In this document: positions 8,574 to 18,929 of the stretch, piece after piece
Position numbering within the stretch: the stretch's first letter is position 1
Layout of the letters: every line of letters starts with the position of its first letter
Source of the DNA: Actinacidiphila cocklensis
GTDB taxonomy: Bacteria > Actinomycetota > Actinomycetes > Streptomycetales > Streptomycetaceae
Direction of reading: 5' to 3'
Assembly (NCBI RefSeq): GCF_907177275.1
Contig: NZ_CAJSLV010000125.1
Location: 124,001 to 188,000, forward strand
DNA: 64,000 nt
Notes under the pieces: generated by a model
What the model saw: the letters and a program-made list of their open reading frames with translations, nothing else
The model's database searches: none
Told to the model about the DNA's origin: nothing
Position numbers and translations under genes: made by a program

Positions 8574-9482
8574 ATGCCCGTGAGCACCGTCACCGTCCGT
8601 GTGCCCGCCAAGGTCAACGTCCAGCTCTCCGTCGGCGGCCGGCGCCCCGACGGCTTCCACGACCTGGCCACAGTCTTCCTCGCCGTCGGCCTCTACGACC
8701 ACGTCACCGCGACGCCCGCGGACGGCCTGCGGATCACCGCGGCCGGGCGGGACGTGGGCCGGGTCCCGCTCGACGCGACGAACCTCGCCGCCAGGGCGGC
8801 GGTGGCGCTCGCCAAGCGGTACGGCGTCGAGCCGGATGTGCACCTGCACATCGACAAGGACATCCCCGTGGCCGGGGGCATGGCCGGCGGGTCCGCCGAC
8901 GCGGCCGGCGCGCTGGTCGCGTGCGACGCGCTGTGGGGCCTCGGGGCGCCCCGCGAGGAGCTGCTCGCGCTGTGCGCGGAACTGGGCAGCGACGTGCCCT
9001 TCTCCCTGGTGGGGGGTGCCGCGCTCGGGACCGGGCGCGGGGAGATCCTGACGCCGCTGGAAGTCGGCGGGGAATTCCACTGGGTCTTCGCCGTCGCGGA
9101 GGGCGGCCTGTCGACGCCGGACGTCTACCGCGAGTGCGACCGCCTGCGGCTGGCCGGCGGGGGGAGCGACCTCGCCGCGGACCTTCCCGCGCCCGGCGCG
9201 GACGCGGCGCTCGTCGCCGCGCTGCGGGAGGGGTCGGCCGCCGCGCTGGCCGCGGCGCTGTCCAACGACCTGCAGGCCGCGTCCGTCGCGCTGCGGCCCG
9301 CGCTCGCCGACACGCTTGGCGCCGGCCTTGCCGCCGGCGCCCTTGCCGCACTTGTCTCGGGCTCAGGGCCTACGTGTGCCTTCCTCGCGCCTTCCGCGGC
9401 CGCGGCCGCGGAGCTGGCCGGCGCCTTCCCGGGCGGGGCCTACCCCGCGCTGTCACCTGCGGCGGGCGCGACGATCGTCTGA
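8574..9482 (+). CDS. ispE: 4-diphosphocytidyl-2-C-methyl-D-erythritol kinase
   Basis: IspE is the GHMP kinase of the non-mevalonate isoprenoid pathway and phosphorylates CDP-methylerythritol in the cytoplasm. The 302-residue protein has the N-terminal substrate strand VRVPAKVNVQLSVGGRRPDGFHDL, the ATP-binding glycine loop PVAGGMAGGSADAAGAL (about residue 100) with the catalytic Asp region DIPV, and a late GHMP motif VSGSGPTCAFL near residue 260. GAGGAG-like bases precede ATG 8574. It follows rsmA closely, as in many bacteria, and supplies the polyprenyl carriers used by peptidoglycan and mannosylation enzymes. Confidence 0.95.
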   Translation: MPVSTVTVRVPAKVNVQLSVGGRRPDGFHDLATVFLAVGLYDHVTATPADGLRITAAGRDVGRVPLDATNLAARAAVALAKRYGVEPDVHLHIDKDIPVAGGMAGGSADAAGALVACDALWGLGAPREELLALCAELGSDVPFSLVGGAALGTGRGEILTPLEVGGEFHWVFAVAEGGLSTPDVYRECDRLRLAGGGSDLAADLPAPGADAALVAALREGSAAALAAALSNDLQAASVALRPALADTLGAGLAAGALAALVSGSGPTCAFLAPSAAAAAELAGAFPGGAYPALSPAAGATIV

Positions 9483-9860
9483 CCCGGGGTCCCCCCGGGG
9501 TGCCCTTCCGGGTAGTCCCGGGACCTTCCCGCGGTGGGGGTTCCCCTTGCGGTGCCATGACGCCTTGCGCCCGGCGGGGGCGGGCGCGCAGTTCCGCCCC
9601 CAGAGCTTCGCCCGGGGATACCCCAGTGCCGCTGAGGTCCTGCCCCTTGCCCTGGCCGGTCGCCTTTCCCGCCGTGTCGGCCGGGCCCGCAGTTTCCCGC
9701 GCCCTTTTGGCCAGCCTGCGTCCTCCGCCGCACAGTGTTCGCCCCTGGCAGGGAGGGTGCACGCAAGGGGCAGGACCGCAGGGCCGCCGGGGGCGGGCGG
9801 GCGGGTGGGGGCGACTAGGGTGAGAGGGGAGTTGTTTTCTGGCGCTGGGAGAAGTCAAGA
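9483..9860. other. 378-base intergenic region between ispE and the ABC-F gene
   Basis: No gene with convincing codon bias is present. A short hairpin (CCCGGGG at 9483-9489 with CCCCGGG at 9493-9499) sits at the ispE stop and could end transcription. TAGGGT near 9817 and GGGAG at about 9846-9850 are candidate promoter and ribosome-binding signals for the downstream gene. Nothing else stands out. Confidence 0.5.
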
Positions 9861-11657
<1,797 letters not shown>

Positions 11658-11807
11658 GCGGCAACGGAGGCGGCGGTGCGGGGTCGGGGAGAACGTGTAG
11701 CAGGCCGGTAACGGAACAGCGGCGGCCTGCGGGGGCAACCCTGGCGGAGTGATAGAAAGAATTTCCGCCAACCCGACCCCCAGCATGAGTTCGAAGAGGT
11801 CCCGCTG

Positions 11808-13580
11808 ATGTCGCAGCCGCCCCCGCCGCCAGGCAACCCGCCCGAGTTCGGGAAGCCGTCCGACGGCGCTGTGCCGCCCCCACCGGGTCCTCCGCCGCCT
11901 CCGCAGACGCAGCAGCCGCAGATGCAGCAGCCGCAGACCCCGCCCCCGCCGCCCGGCTACGGCTATCCGGCGCAGACCCCGCCGCCGCCCCCGGGCGGCG
12001 GTTACGGCTACCCGGCCCCTGGCCAGCCGCAGCCCGGCGAGAACCCGTACGCGCAGCCGGTGCCGCCGGCGCAGAACCCGTACGCGCAGGCGCCCACCCA
12101 GGCGGCCTTCCAGCCGCAGGGTCCGCCGCCCCCGCCGTACGCGAGCGGTGCCCCGCAGTACCCGGGCCAGCCGCAGTACGGCCAGGTGCCGCCGCAGGGG
12201 CCGTACGGCTACCCGCAGCAGCCGTATCCGGGCGGTCCTGGCGGCGGGCGCTCGAACAACAAGCTGGTGATCATCATCGCCGCCGTGGTGGCGGTGGTGC
12301 TGCTGGCCGCCGGCGGTGTCTACCTCGCGACCAAGAGCGGCGGCAACGACCCCGACCCCAAGCCGACCGCGAAGCCCACCGGCAGCGGCGGCCCGGCCCC
12401 GACCTCCGCACCGCACTCCACGGAGCTGCAGTTCGGCTGGAACAAGCCGGCCGACAAGGTCGCCGAGAAGGACAACCTCAAGACGGTCTTCGGGATCTGG
12501 TTCACCGACAAGTACGTGGTGAAGGGCGAGATCGACAAGGTCGTCGCCTATGACGAGGCCACCGGCAACCAGGCCTGGACGCTGCCCGCGCCCTCCCGCG
12601 GCGACTGCGCGGCGGCCAGGGACACTTACCAGAACCTGGCGGCGATCCAGTACGGCCCCAGCTGCAACAAGGTGATGGTCTTCGACCTGACCACCGGCGC
12701 GCAGAAGTGGTCGGTGGACCTGCCGGGCGCCACCGGCAGCAAGACGGACTTCGACTACTCGCAGATGGCGATCAGCGGCGACACGGTCGGCGTCGACTGG
12801 CTCAGCGGCTCCATCGGCTACCGGCTGTCCAGCCACGCCATCCTGTGGCAGGGCGGCAACGGCAACTGCGAGGACGACGGCTACGGCGGCGGAAGCCAGT
12901 TCGTGGTGATCGTCAACTGCGACTACCAGACCTACAAGGTCCAGGTCATCGACCCGGACAACCACGGCAAGGCGAAGTGGACCTGGACCGCCCCCGGCGG
13001 CACCGAGGTCAACGCGATCGTCTCCACCGACCCGGTCGTGGTGGTGCTCGGCACCGACAACAGCAGCGCGACCGACGTCGTCACCCTCGCCGGCGGCCGG
13101 ATGCAGTCCAGGATCTCGCTGGGCACCGACAAGTACGACGTCTCCCTCGGCGACAACGGGGCGCAGGACGTGCACAACGTGCTGGTCAGCAAGGACACCG
13201 TCTACCTGACGCTGCGCAGCCAGGGCGACAGCAAGGGCCAGGTGCTGAGCGGCATCGTCGCGTTCAACACCAGCGACGGCAAGCAGAAGTGGGTCGCCAA
13301 GCCGGCCGACAAGCAGGACATCCTCGCGGTGGACTTCGTGGACGGCCAGGTGCTCGCCCTCGAACCGCCGGACTACGACGTGCCGGGCCAGCTGGTCACC
13401 GTCGACCCGGCGACCGGTGCGATGAAGAAGTTCGCCGGCTTCACGGACGGTTCGAAGGACCACGTCGACCTGTCCGACCTGGAGAACTACCCCTACTGGC
13501 ACAACGGGCACTTCTACCAGGTGACCCACACCGTCTACGAGGGCAACGACGACGAGATGTACCTGGTCGAGTTCCACTGA
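11808..13580 (+). CDS. Pro/Gln-rich membrane-anchored PQQ-like beta-propeller protein
   Basis: Function unknown. The 590-residue protein has three parts: a Pro/Gln/Tyr-rich low-complexity cytoplasmic segment (residues 1 to about 145, repeats such as PPPPPGYGYP), one transmembrane helix (about 153-175), and an extracellular domain with repeated W-containing strands (DEATGNQAWTL, LTTGAQKWSVDL, NTSDGKQKWVA) that look like blades of a PQQ-type propeller. The intracellular Pro-rich tail is typical of actinobacterial signalling or divisome-linked membrane proteins. ATG 11808 is preceded by GAAGAGG. The propeller probably senses or scaffolds in the wall, but that is inference. Confidence 0.75.
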   Translation: MSQPPPPPGNPPEFGKPSDGAVPPPPGPPPPPQTQQPQMQQPQTPPPPPGYGYPAQTPPPPPGGGYGYPAPGQPQPGENPYAQPVPPAQNPYAQAPTQAAFQPQGPPPPPYASGAPQYPGQPQYGQVPPQGPYGYPQQPYPGGPGGGRSNNKLVIIIAAVVAVVLLAAGGVYLATKSGGNDPDPKPTAKPTGSGGPAPTSAPHSTELQFGWNKPADKVAEKDNLKTVFGIWFTDKYVVKGEIDKVVAYDEATGNQAWTLPAPSRGDCAAARDTYQNLAAIQYGPSCNKVMVFDLTTGAQKWSVDLPGATGSKTDFDYSQMAISGDTVGVDWLSGSIGYRLSSHAILWQGGNGNCEDDGYGGGSQFVVIVNCDYQTYKVQVIDPDNHGKAKWTWTAPGGTEVNAIVSTDPVVVVLGTDNSSATDVVTLAGGRMQSRISLGTDKYDVSLGDNGAQDVHNVLVSKDTVYLTLRSQGDSKGQVLSGIVAFNTSDGKQKWVAKPADKQDILAVDFVDGQVLALEPPDYDVPGQLVTVDPATGAMKKFAGFTDGSKDHVDLSDLENYPYWHNGHFYQVTHTVYEGNDDEMYLVEFH

Positions 13581-13814
13581 CGGTCCGCCGGGCGCTCAGC
13601 CGTCCCGGCGACCGCCCGATCCGCGCGCCCCCTGCCGGCAGGCAGTCCGGAATTCCCGGAGATTCTGCCCGGTTGGGGGCGCGCGGGTCTGGGGCAAGCG
13701 TGTAACTTCGCGGCCTGGACCCATACCGTGCGCGGCGGCGGTTGGGACCGGCTCGGGCGCGGTATGGACAGGGAACGGGGGCGGCGGCGGAGCGGACCCC
13801 CGGGGGGATGGGGG

Positions 13815-14501
13815 ATGGCCGACATGGGCGTACGCCTCGTCGTGGTCGACGACCACCGGCTGCTCGCCGAGGCGCTGGCCTCGGCGCTCAAGCTGCGCGG
13901 GCACCGCGTGCTGGCCGCGTCCGCGCCCTCGGGCGGCGCGGCGGAGCTGGTGCTGACCCGGCTGCCCGAGGTGTGCCTGTTCGGTACGGCGGCGCCCGCG
14001 GAGCCCGGCGCCTTCGACGCGGTCGCCAGGATCAAGCGCGAGCGGCCGGGCATCGCGGTGGTCGTCCTCGGCCCGGTGTCCGACCCGCGCGGCATCGCGG
14101 CGGCCTTCGCGGCCGGCGCGTCGGGCTACGTGCGGCACGACGAGCGCATAGAGGGCGTGGAGCGGGCTCTGGCCAAGGCCAGGGCCGGTGAGGTGGCGGT
14201 GGCCCAGCCGCTGCTCCAGGGCGCCTTCGCCGAGCTGCTCAACCCGGCGCAGCAGCCGGACGACGAGGGCATGCGGCTGCTGGAAATGCTGACCCCGCGG
14301 GAGATCGAGGTTCTGGTCCGGGTCGCCGAGGGCGAGGACACCCGGCTGATCGCCGCCGGGATGCGGATAGCGCCCAGCACCGCGCGGACGCACGTGCAGC
14401 GCGTGCTGATGAAGCTGGGGGTCGGCTCCCGGCTGGAGGCGGCCGCGCTGGCCGCACGCACCGGCCTGCTCGACCGTGCGGCGGCTCCGGGGCCGCGCTG
14501 A
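13815..14501 (+). CDS. Atypical LuxR-type response regulator lacking the phosphorylation Asp
   Basis: The 228-residue product has a receiver-like domain (residues about 5-120) and a C-terminal LuxR helix-turn-helix starting at LTPREIEVLVRVAEGE. The N-terminal acidic pair is present (VVVDDHR), but the strand that should end in the phospho-acceptor Asp reads EVCLFGTAAP, with Gly in its place; the later Lys is also not evident (GPVSD region). It is therefore likely phosphorylation-independent, perhaps ligand-controlled or a constitutive dimer. No histidine kinase gene is adjacent. ATG 13815 gives MADMGVRLVVVDD; ATG 13824 is an alternative with better-spaced purines. A second LuxR gene (18129-18929) is related but keeps its Asp. 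Confidence 0.8.
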   Translation: MADMGVRLVVVDDHRLLAEALASALKLRGHRVLAASAPSGGAAELVLTRLPEVCLFGTAAPAEPGAFDAVARIKRERPGIAVVVLGPVSDPRGIAAAFAAGASGYVRHDERIEGVERALAKARAGEVAVAQPLLQGAFAELLNPAQQPDDEGMRLLEMLTPREIEVLVRVAEGEDTRLIAAGMRIAPSTARTHVQRVLMKLGVGSRLEAAALAARTGLLDRAAAPGPR

Positions 14502-14711
14502 CCCGGGCGGCTTTCCACCGCCCTGCGTGGGGTACGGCCAGGTCCGGTCACGCTTCTGTTCGGCTTTGTTTGGTTGTGCCCGAAACCGACAGCACCCTTC
14601 GTACAGCTTATTAACTCAACTTCACCTGCCCTCGCGCATTGACTGCGCTGTTCTGTCATGATTCATTGTGTGCGGTTATGTTGAGTGATTGTGGTGTGAG
14701 GGGTCTGCAGG
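14502..14711 (+). promoter_or_regulatory. AT-rich promoter/operator region of the gal operon
   Basis: This 210-base gap is clearly richer in A/T than its surroundings (about 14550-14695). It contains TTGACT at 14639-14644 and a run of short TGTG/GATT-type direct repeats (14660-14697). From memory, the glucose-sensitive galactose-inducible promoter of Streptomyces galTEK uses hexamer direct repeats of this sort as a complex operator. I cannot fix the exact -10 box. Confidence 0.5.
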
Positions 14712-15764
14712 GTGAAGAAGACGACGACCCGGCTCGCGGATGGCCGCGAACTGATCTACTACGACGCTGAGGACACGGCCGACGCCGTGGTCCGCGACGC
14801 CGTCGACCGCCGTCCGCTGGAGCCCGTCGCCACCCACTCCGAGCTGCGCCAGGACCGGCTGCTCGGCGACACCGTGGCCATCGCCTCGCACCGCCAGGGC
14901 CGCACCTACCACCCCCCGGCCGACGAGTGCCCGCTGTGCCCGTCGACGCAGGACCGGCTCAGCGAGATACCCGACACCGACTACGAGGTCGTGGTCTTCG
15001 AGAACCGCTTCCCCTCGCTGGCCGGCGACGCGGGACGCTGCGAGGTGGTCTGCTTCACCTCCGACCACGACGCCTCCTTCGCCGACCTCACCGAGGCCCG
15101 CGCCCGGCTGGTGCTCGACGCCTGGATCGACCGCACCCGGGAGCTGTCCCAACTGCCCGGCGTCGTCCAGGTCTTCCCGTTCGAGAACCGCGGCAAGGAG
15201 ATCGGCGTCACCCTCGGCCACCCGCACGGCCAGATCTACGGCTACCCCTTCGTCACCCCGCGCACCTCGCTGATGCTGCGCACCCTGGCCGAGCACCGCG
15301 AGCGCACCGGGCGCAACCTCTTCGACGACGTGCTCGCCGACGAGATCGCCGACGGCCGGCGGATCGTGCTCTCCAGCGAGCACTGGACCGCCTTCGTCCC
15401 GCACGCCGCCCACTGGCCGTACGAGGTGCACCTCTTCCCGAACCGCCGGGTGCCCGACCTGCTGGCCCTCGGCGAGGACGCGCGCGCGGAGTTCCCGCGC
15501 GTCTACCTGGAGCTGCTGCGCCGCTTCGACCGGATCTTCGGTCCCGACCAGCCGCCCACGCCGTACATCTCCGGCTGGCACCAGGCGCCCTTCGGCGAAC
15601 CCGCGCGACGCGACTTCGGACTGCACCTGGAACTTTTCACGATTCGCCGCACATCGGGCAAGCTGAAGTACCTTGCGGGGTCCGAATCGGGCATGGGCGC
15701 GTTCATCAACGACGTGCCGCCGGAGGCCGCCGCGCTGCGACTGCGAGAGGTAGCGAGCCAGTGA
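14712..15764 (+). CDS. galT: Galactose-1-phosphate uridylyltransferase
   Basis: GalT swaps UMP between UDP-glucose and galactose-1-phosphate, the second step of the Leloir pathway. The 350-residue protein has CPLCPSTQ (zinc-site cysteines near residue 75), the LGHPHGQIYGYPF active-site loop with the nucleophilic second His at H172, and the late metal/substrate motif SGWHQAPF. It begins with GTG 14712 behind a GAGGGG ribosome-binding site. Its stop overlaps the galE start (GTGA), so translation is coupled. Control probably comes from the AT-rich region just upstream. Confidence 0.95.
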   Translation: MKKTTTRLADGRELIYYDAEDTADAVVRDAVDRRPLEPVATHSELRQDRLLGDTVAIASHRQGRTYHPPADECPLCPSTQDRLSEIPDTDYEVVVFENRFPSLAGDAGRCEVVCFTSDHDASFADLTEARARLVLDAWIDRTRELSQLPGVVQVFPFENRGKEIGVTLGHPHGQIYGYPFVTPRTSLMLRTLAEHRERTGRNLFDDVLADEIADGRRIVLSSEHWTAFVPHAAHWPYEVHLFPNRRVPDLLALGEDARAEFPRVYLELLRRFDRIFGPDQPPTPYISGWHQAPFGEPARRDFGLHLELFTIRRTSGKLKYLAGSESGMGAFINDVPPEAAALRLREVASQ

Positions 15765-16741
15765 GTAAGAGCCCCAGGAAGCTGCTGGTCACCGGTGGAG
15801 CCGGCTACGTCGGGTCGGTGGTCGGCGCCCATCTGCTGGCCGCAGGGCACCGGGTGACCGTGCTCGACGACCTGTCCACCGGCTTCCGCGCAGGGGTGCC
15901 CGACGGCGCCGACTTCGTCGAGGGCCGGATCCAGGACGCCGCCAAGGTGCTCGACGGCTCCTACGACGCGGTGCTGCACTTCGCCGCGTCCTCGCAGGTC
16001 GGCGAGTCGGTCGCCGACCCGGCCAAGTACTGGCGCAACAACGTCGGCGGGACCCTCGAACTGCTCGACGCCATGCGCGCGTCCGGGGTCCGCACCCTGG
16101 TCTTCTCCTCCACCGCCGCCACCTACGGCGAGCCGGCGTCCGTCCCCATCACCGAGGACGCGGTCACCGCCCCCACCAACCCCTACGGCGCCACCAAGCT
16201 CGCCGTCGACCACATGATCAGCGGCGAGTGCGCGGCCCACGGCCTGGCCGCGGTGTCCCTGCGGTACTTCAACGTGGCGGGCGCGTACGGGAAGTACGGC
16301 GAGCGGCACCACCCCGAGTCGCACCTGATCCCGCTGGTGCTGCAGGTCGCCCAGGGCCGCAGGGACGCCATCGCCGTCTACGGCGACGACTACCCGACGC
16401 CCGACGGCACCTGCCTGCGCGACTACATCCACGTCGCCGACCTGGCAGAGGCGCACCTGCTCGCGCTCGATCATGCGGCGGCCGGCGAGCACCTGATCTG
16501 CAACCTCGGCAACGGCAGCGGATTCTCCGTCCGCGAGGTCATCGACACCGTCCGCCGGGTCACCGGGCACCCCATCCCCGAGTCCGCGCAGCCGCGCCGG
16601 GCCGGCGACCCCGCCGTGCTGGTCGCCTCCGCGCAGCGCGCCAGGGACCGGCTCGGCTGGCAGCCCACCCGCACCGACCTCGCGGAGATCGTCCGCGACG
16701 CCTGGAACTTCGCCCAATCCCTCGGGGAGGACGCACGATGA
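15761..16741 (+). CDS. galE: UDP-glucose 4-epimerase
   Basis: GalE interconverts UDP-galactose and UDP-glucose with tightly bound NAD. The 326-residue extended SDR protein has the Rossmann motif VTGGAGYVGS at residue 9, the catalytic Y142-xxx-K146 (NPYGATK) and a Ser/Thr triad member in SSTAATYGEP. The C-terminal substrate domain has the conserved RYFNVAGAYG and HVADLAEAHLLAL. GTG 15761 overlaps the galT stop and its own stop overlaps the galK ATG, giving a three-gene coupled operon. Length and motifs are normal. Confidence 0.95.
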   Translation: MSKSPRKLLVTGGAGYVGSVVGAHLLAAGHRVTVLDDLSTGFRAGVPDGADFVEGRIQDAAKVLDGSYDAVLHFAASSQVGESVADPAKYWRNNVGGTLELLDAMRASGVRTLVFSSTAATYGEPASVPITEDAVTAPTNPYGATKLAVDHMISGECAAHGLAAVSLRYFNVAGAYGKYGERHHPESHLIPLVLQVAQGRRDAIAVYGDDYPTPDGTCLRDYIHVADLAEAHLLALDHAAAGEHLICNLGNGSGFSVREVIDTVRRVTGHPIPESAQPRRAGDPAVLVASAQRARDRLGWQPTRTDLAEIVRDAWNFAQSLGEDAR

Positions 16742-17868
16742 CGGACCTCGGCATAGCCTTCAAGGACGTCTTCGGGCGCGCGCCCGAAGGCTGCTGGGAG
16801 GCGCCAGGACGGGTCAACCTGATCGGCGAGCACACCGACTACAACGACGGCCACGTGCTGCCCTTCGCGCTCCCGCAGACCACCAGGGCCGCGGTCGCCC
16901 GCCGCGACGACGGCCTGCTGCGGGTGCACTCCGCCGACATGGACGGCGGCGTCGTCGAGCTGCGGATCGACGACCTCGCCCCCGGTACCGGCGCCGGCTG
17001 GGCCACCTACCCGGCCGCGGTGCTGTGGACGCTGCGCGAGGCGGGACACCCCGTCGGCGGCGCCGACATCCACTACGACAGCACGGTGCCGGTCGGCGGC
17101 GGCCTGTCCTCCTCCGCCGCCCTGCAGGTCGTCACCGCGCTCGCGCTCGGCGACCTGCACGGGGTGGAGATCGGCCGGCAGGAGCTGGCGCTGCTGTGCC
17201 AGCGCTCGGAGAACGTCTACGTCGGTGCGCCGGTCGGCGTCATGGACCAGACCGCGTCCGCGTGCTGCACCGAGGGACACGCGCTGCACCTCGACGTCCG
17301 CGGCCTCGAACAGCGGCAGGTGCCGCTGGACCTGGCGGGGAACGGCCTCACGCTGCTGGTGGCCGACACGCGTGTCAAGCACGCCCACGCCGACGGGGCG
17401 TACGCCTCGCTGCGGTCCGGCTGCGAGGCGGCCGCCGCGGCGCTGGGCCTGTCCGCGCTGCGGGACGTGCCCTACGAGGGCCTGGGCGCCGCCCTCGACG
17501 CCCTGCCCGACGAGCGGCTGCGGCGGCTCACCCGGCACGTCGTCACCGAGAACCGGCGCGTCGAGGACGTCATCGCGCTGCTGGACGCGGGGCGCATCCG
17601 GGACATCGGCCCCGTCCTCACCGCCGGCCACGTGTCCCTGCGGGACGACTTCCAGGTTTCCTGCCCGGAGCTCGACCTGGTCGTCGACACGGCGCTCGCC
17701 TGCGGCGCGCTGGGCGCGCGCATGACCGGCGGCGGCTTCGGCGGCTCCGCGATCGCCCTGGTCCCCGCCGAGTCCGTCCCGGTGGTCACCGCCGCCGTCC
17801 AGGCCGCCCTCCCGGCGTCCCGCATCTTCTCCTCCACCCCCGCGCAGGGTGCCCACCGCCTGTCCTGA
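16738..17868 (+). CDS. galK: Galactokinase
   Basis: GalK phosphorylates alpha-D-galactose at C1, the entry to the Leloir pathway. The 376-residue GHMP kinase carries the galactokinase signature APGRVNLIGEHTDYNDG at residue 23, the ATP-binding loop PVGGGLSSSAAL near residue 118, the catalytic Asp region VGVMDQTAS, and the final motif GARMTGGGFGGSAIALVP. ATG 16738 overlaps the galE stop by four bases (ATGA). A perfect 14-bp hairpin after the stop ends the operon. Confidence 0.95.
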   Translation: MTDLGIAFKDVFGRAPEGCWEAPGRVNLIGEHTDYNDGHVLPFALPQTTRAAVARRDDGLLRVHSADMDGGVVELRIDDLAPGTGAGWATYPAAVLWTLREAGHPVGGADIHYDSTVPVGGGLSSSAALQVVTALALGDLHGVEIGRQELALLCQRSENVYVGAPVGVMDQTASACCTEGHALHLDVRGLEQRQVPLDLAGNGLTLLVADTRVKHAHADGAYASLRSGCEAAAAALGLSALRDVPYEGLGAALDALPDERLRRLTRHVVTENRRVEDVIALLDAGRIRDIGPVLTAGHVSLRDDFQVSCPELDLVVDTALACGALGARMTGGGFGGSAIALVPAESVPVVTAAVQAALPASRIFSSTPAQGAHRLS

Positions 17869-17874
17869 CTCCCG

Positions 17875-17910
17875 GCCCCCTTCGGCAGGGCTCCCCCTGC
17901 CGAAGGGGGC
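17875..17910 (+). terminator. Terminator of the galTEK operon
   Basis: A perfect 14-bp stem (GCCCCCTTCGGCAG at 17875-17888 with 17897-17910) and an 8-base loop follow galK by 6 bases. Confidence 0.85.
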
Positions 17911-18024
17911 GAAGTTGCCCGGATGGGCAAGTTCCGTCAAGACGGCGCCAATGTCCGGGGAAACCCCTACGCTTTTCCCACAACGCCGGTGGGGGCCGGC
18001 GTTCATCAGGGGGCGAGACGCACG

Positions 18025-18075
18025 GGATTCGGCACCCGTGCCCGGGGCGGCGGTCCCGCCACGGGTGCCGGATCC
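18025..18075 (+). other. Long inverted repeat in the leader of the LuxR gene
   Basis: Arms 18025-18040 and 18060-18075 pair over 16 bp with one G-U pair. The 19-base loop can itself form GGG/CCC pairs. It ends 53 bases before GTG 18129, so it lies in the probable 5' leader and could be an attenuator, a stabilising hairpin or a large operator. A smaller palindrome CCGTCAAGACGG lies upstream at 17934-17945. Confidence 0.6.
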
Positions 18076-18128
18076 CACGCGAACAGGCCCTGCCACTGGG
18101 GGAGTGCCGTACAGCGGGAGTGGTGTCC

Positions 18129-18929
18129 GTGGGACGAATCCGCGTGCTCGTCGTCGATGACCATCGCATCTTCGCCGAGTCGCTCGCCGCCGCACTCGCG
18201 GCGGAATCCGACGTCGACGTCTCGGCGGCCGGCAGCGGGCCCGCCGCCCAGCGCTGCCTGGACCGCGCGGCGGTCGACGGCCGGCGCTACGACGTCCTGC
18301 TGGTCGACGCCGACCTGGGCACAGGTCCGCGGGACCACAGGCCGCAACTGGCCGCCGTGCCGCCGCTGTCCGAGCAGCGGCGGGCGGAGCCGCGCGACCC
18401 CGTCATCGACGGCCTCGCGCTGGTCGAGAGGGTCCGCGCGGAACACCCGGGCACCCGCACGGTGGTGCTGGCCGAGCGGGACGACCCGCATCGTGCGGCC
18501 GTCGCACTGCAGGCCGGCGCGTCCGGCTGGGTCGCCAAGGACTGCTCGCTGTCCCGGCTGCTCGCCGTGGTGCGCGGGGTTCTGCGGGACGAGACGCATC
18601 TGCCGCCCGCCCTGCTGACCGGTGTGCTGCGGGAGCTGACCGCGGCCCGCAGGCACCGCACCGAGAGCGAGCAGCTGGTCGAGTCGCTGACGCCGCGCGA
18701 GCAGGAGGTGCTGCGCTGCATGGTCGCGGGCCTGGGCCGCAAGGCGGTCGCCGAGCGGCTGTTCCTGTCCCCGCACACGGTCCGCACGCACATGCAGAAC
18801 GTGCTGGGCAAGCTCGGTGTGCACTCGACGCTCGCGGCCGTGGCGCTGGCCCGGCGGGCGGGCGTGGGACCGGTGGAACTGGTCCCCTCAGCCGGGGACG
18901 TTGTCGAACGGCGCGGTCAGCTGTCGTAG
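18129..18929 (+). CDS. LuxR/NarL-family response regulator
   Basis: The 266-residue protein starts with a receiver domain (VLVVDDHR, phospho-acceptor in YDVLLVDADLG) and ends with a LuxR helix-turn-helix (LTPREQEVLRCMVAGLGRKAVAERLFLSPHTVRTHMQNVLGKL in sense). Between receiver strands 3 and 4 is an unusual 30-residue insertion (about 65-95: GPRDHRPQLAAVPPLSEQRRAEPRD). GTG 18129 is chosen because GGGAG lies 8 bases upstream; GTG 18120 or 18123 are alternatives. No kinase gene is adjacent. The 3' end overlaps the convergent marR gene by 42 bases. It resembles the regulator at 13815-14501, which suggests an old duplication around the gal operon. Confidence 0.85.
   Translation: MGRIRVLVVDDHRIFAESLAAALAAESDVDVSAAGSGPAAQRCLDRAAVDGRRYDVLLVDADLGTGPRDHRPQLAAVPPLSEQRRAEPRDPVIDGLALVERVRAEHPGTRTVVLAERDDPHRAAVALQAGASGWVAKDCSLSRLLAVVRGVLRDETHLPPALLTGVLRELTAARRHRTESEQLVESLTPREQEVLRCMVAGLGRKAVAERLFLSPHTVRTHMQNVLGKLGVHSTLAAVALARRAGVGPVELVPSAGDVVERRGQLS

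Noticed and set aside
9370..9858. Minus-strand open frame of 162 residues covering the ispE-ABC-F gap
   Set aside because: Composition is Arg/Pro/Gly low complexity and it overlaps the end of ispE; no homologous-looking segment.
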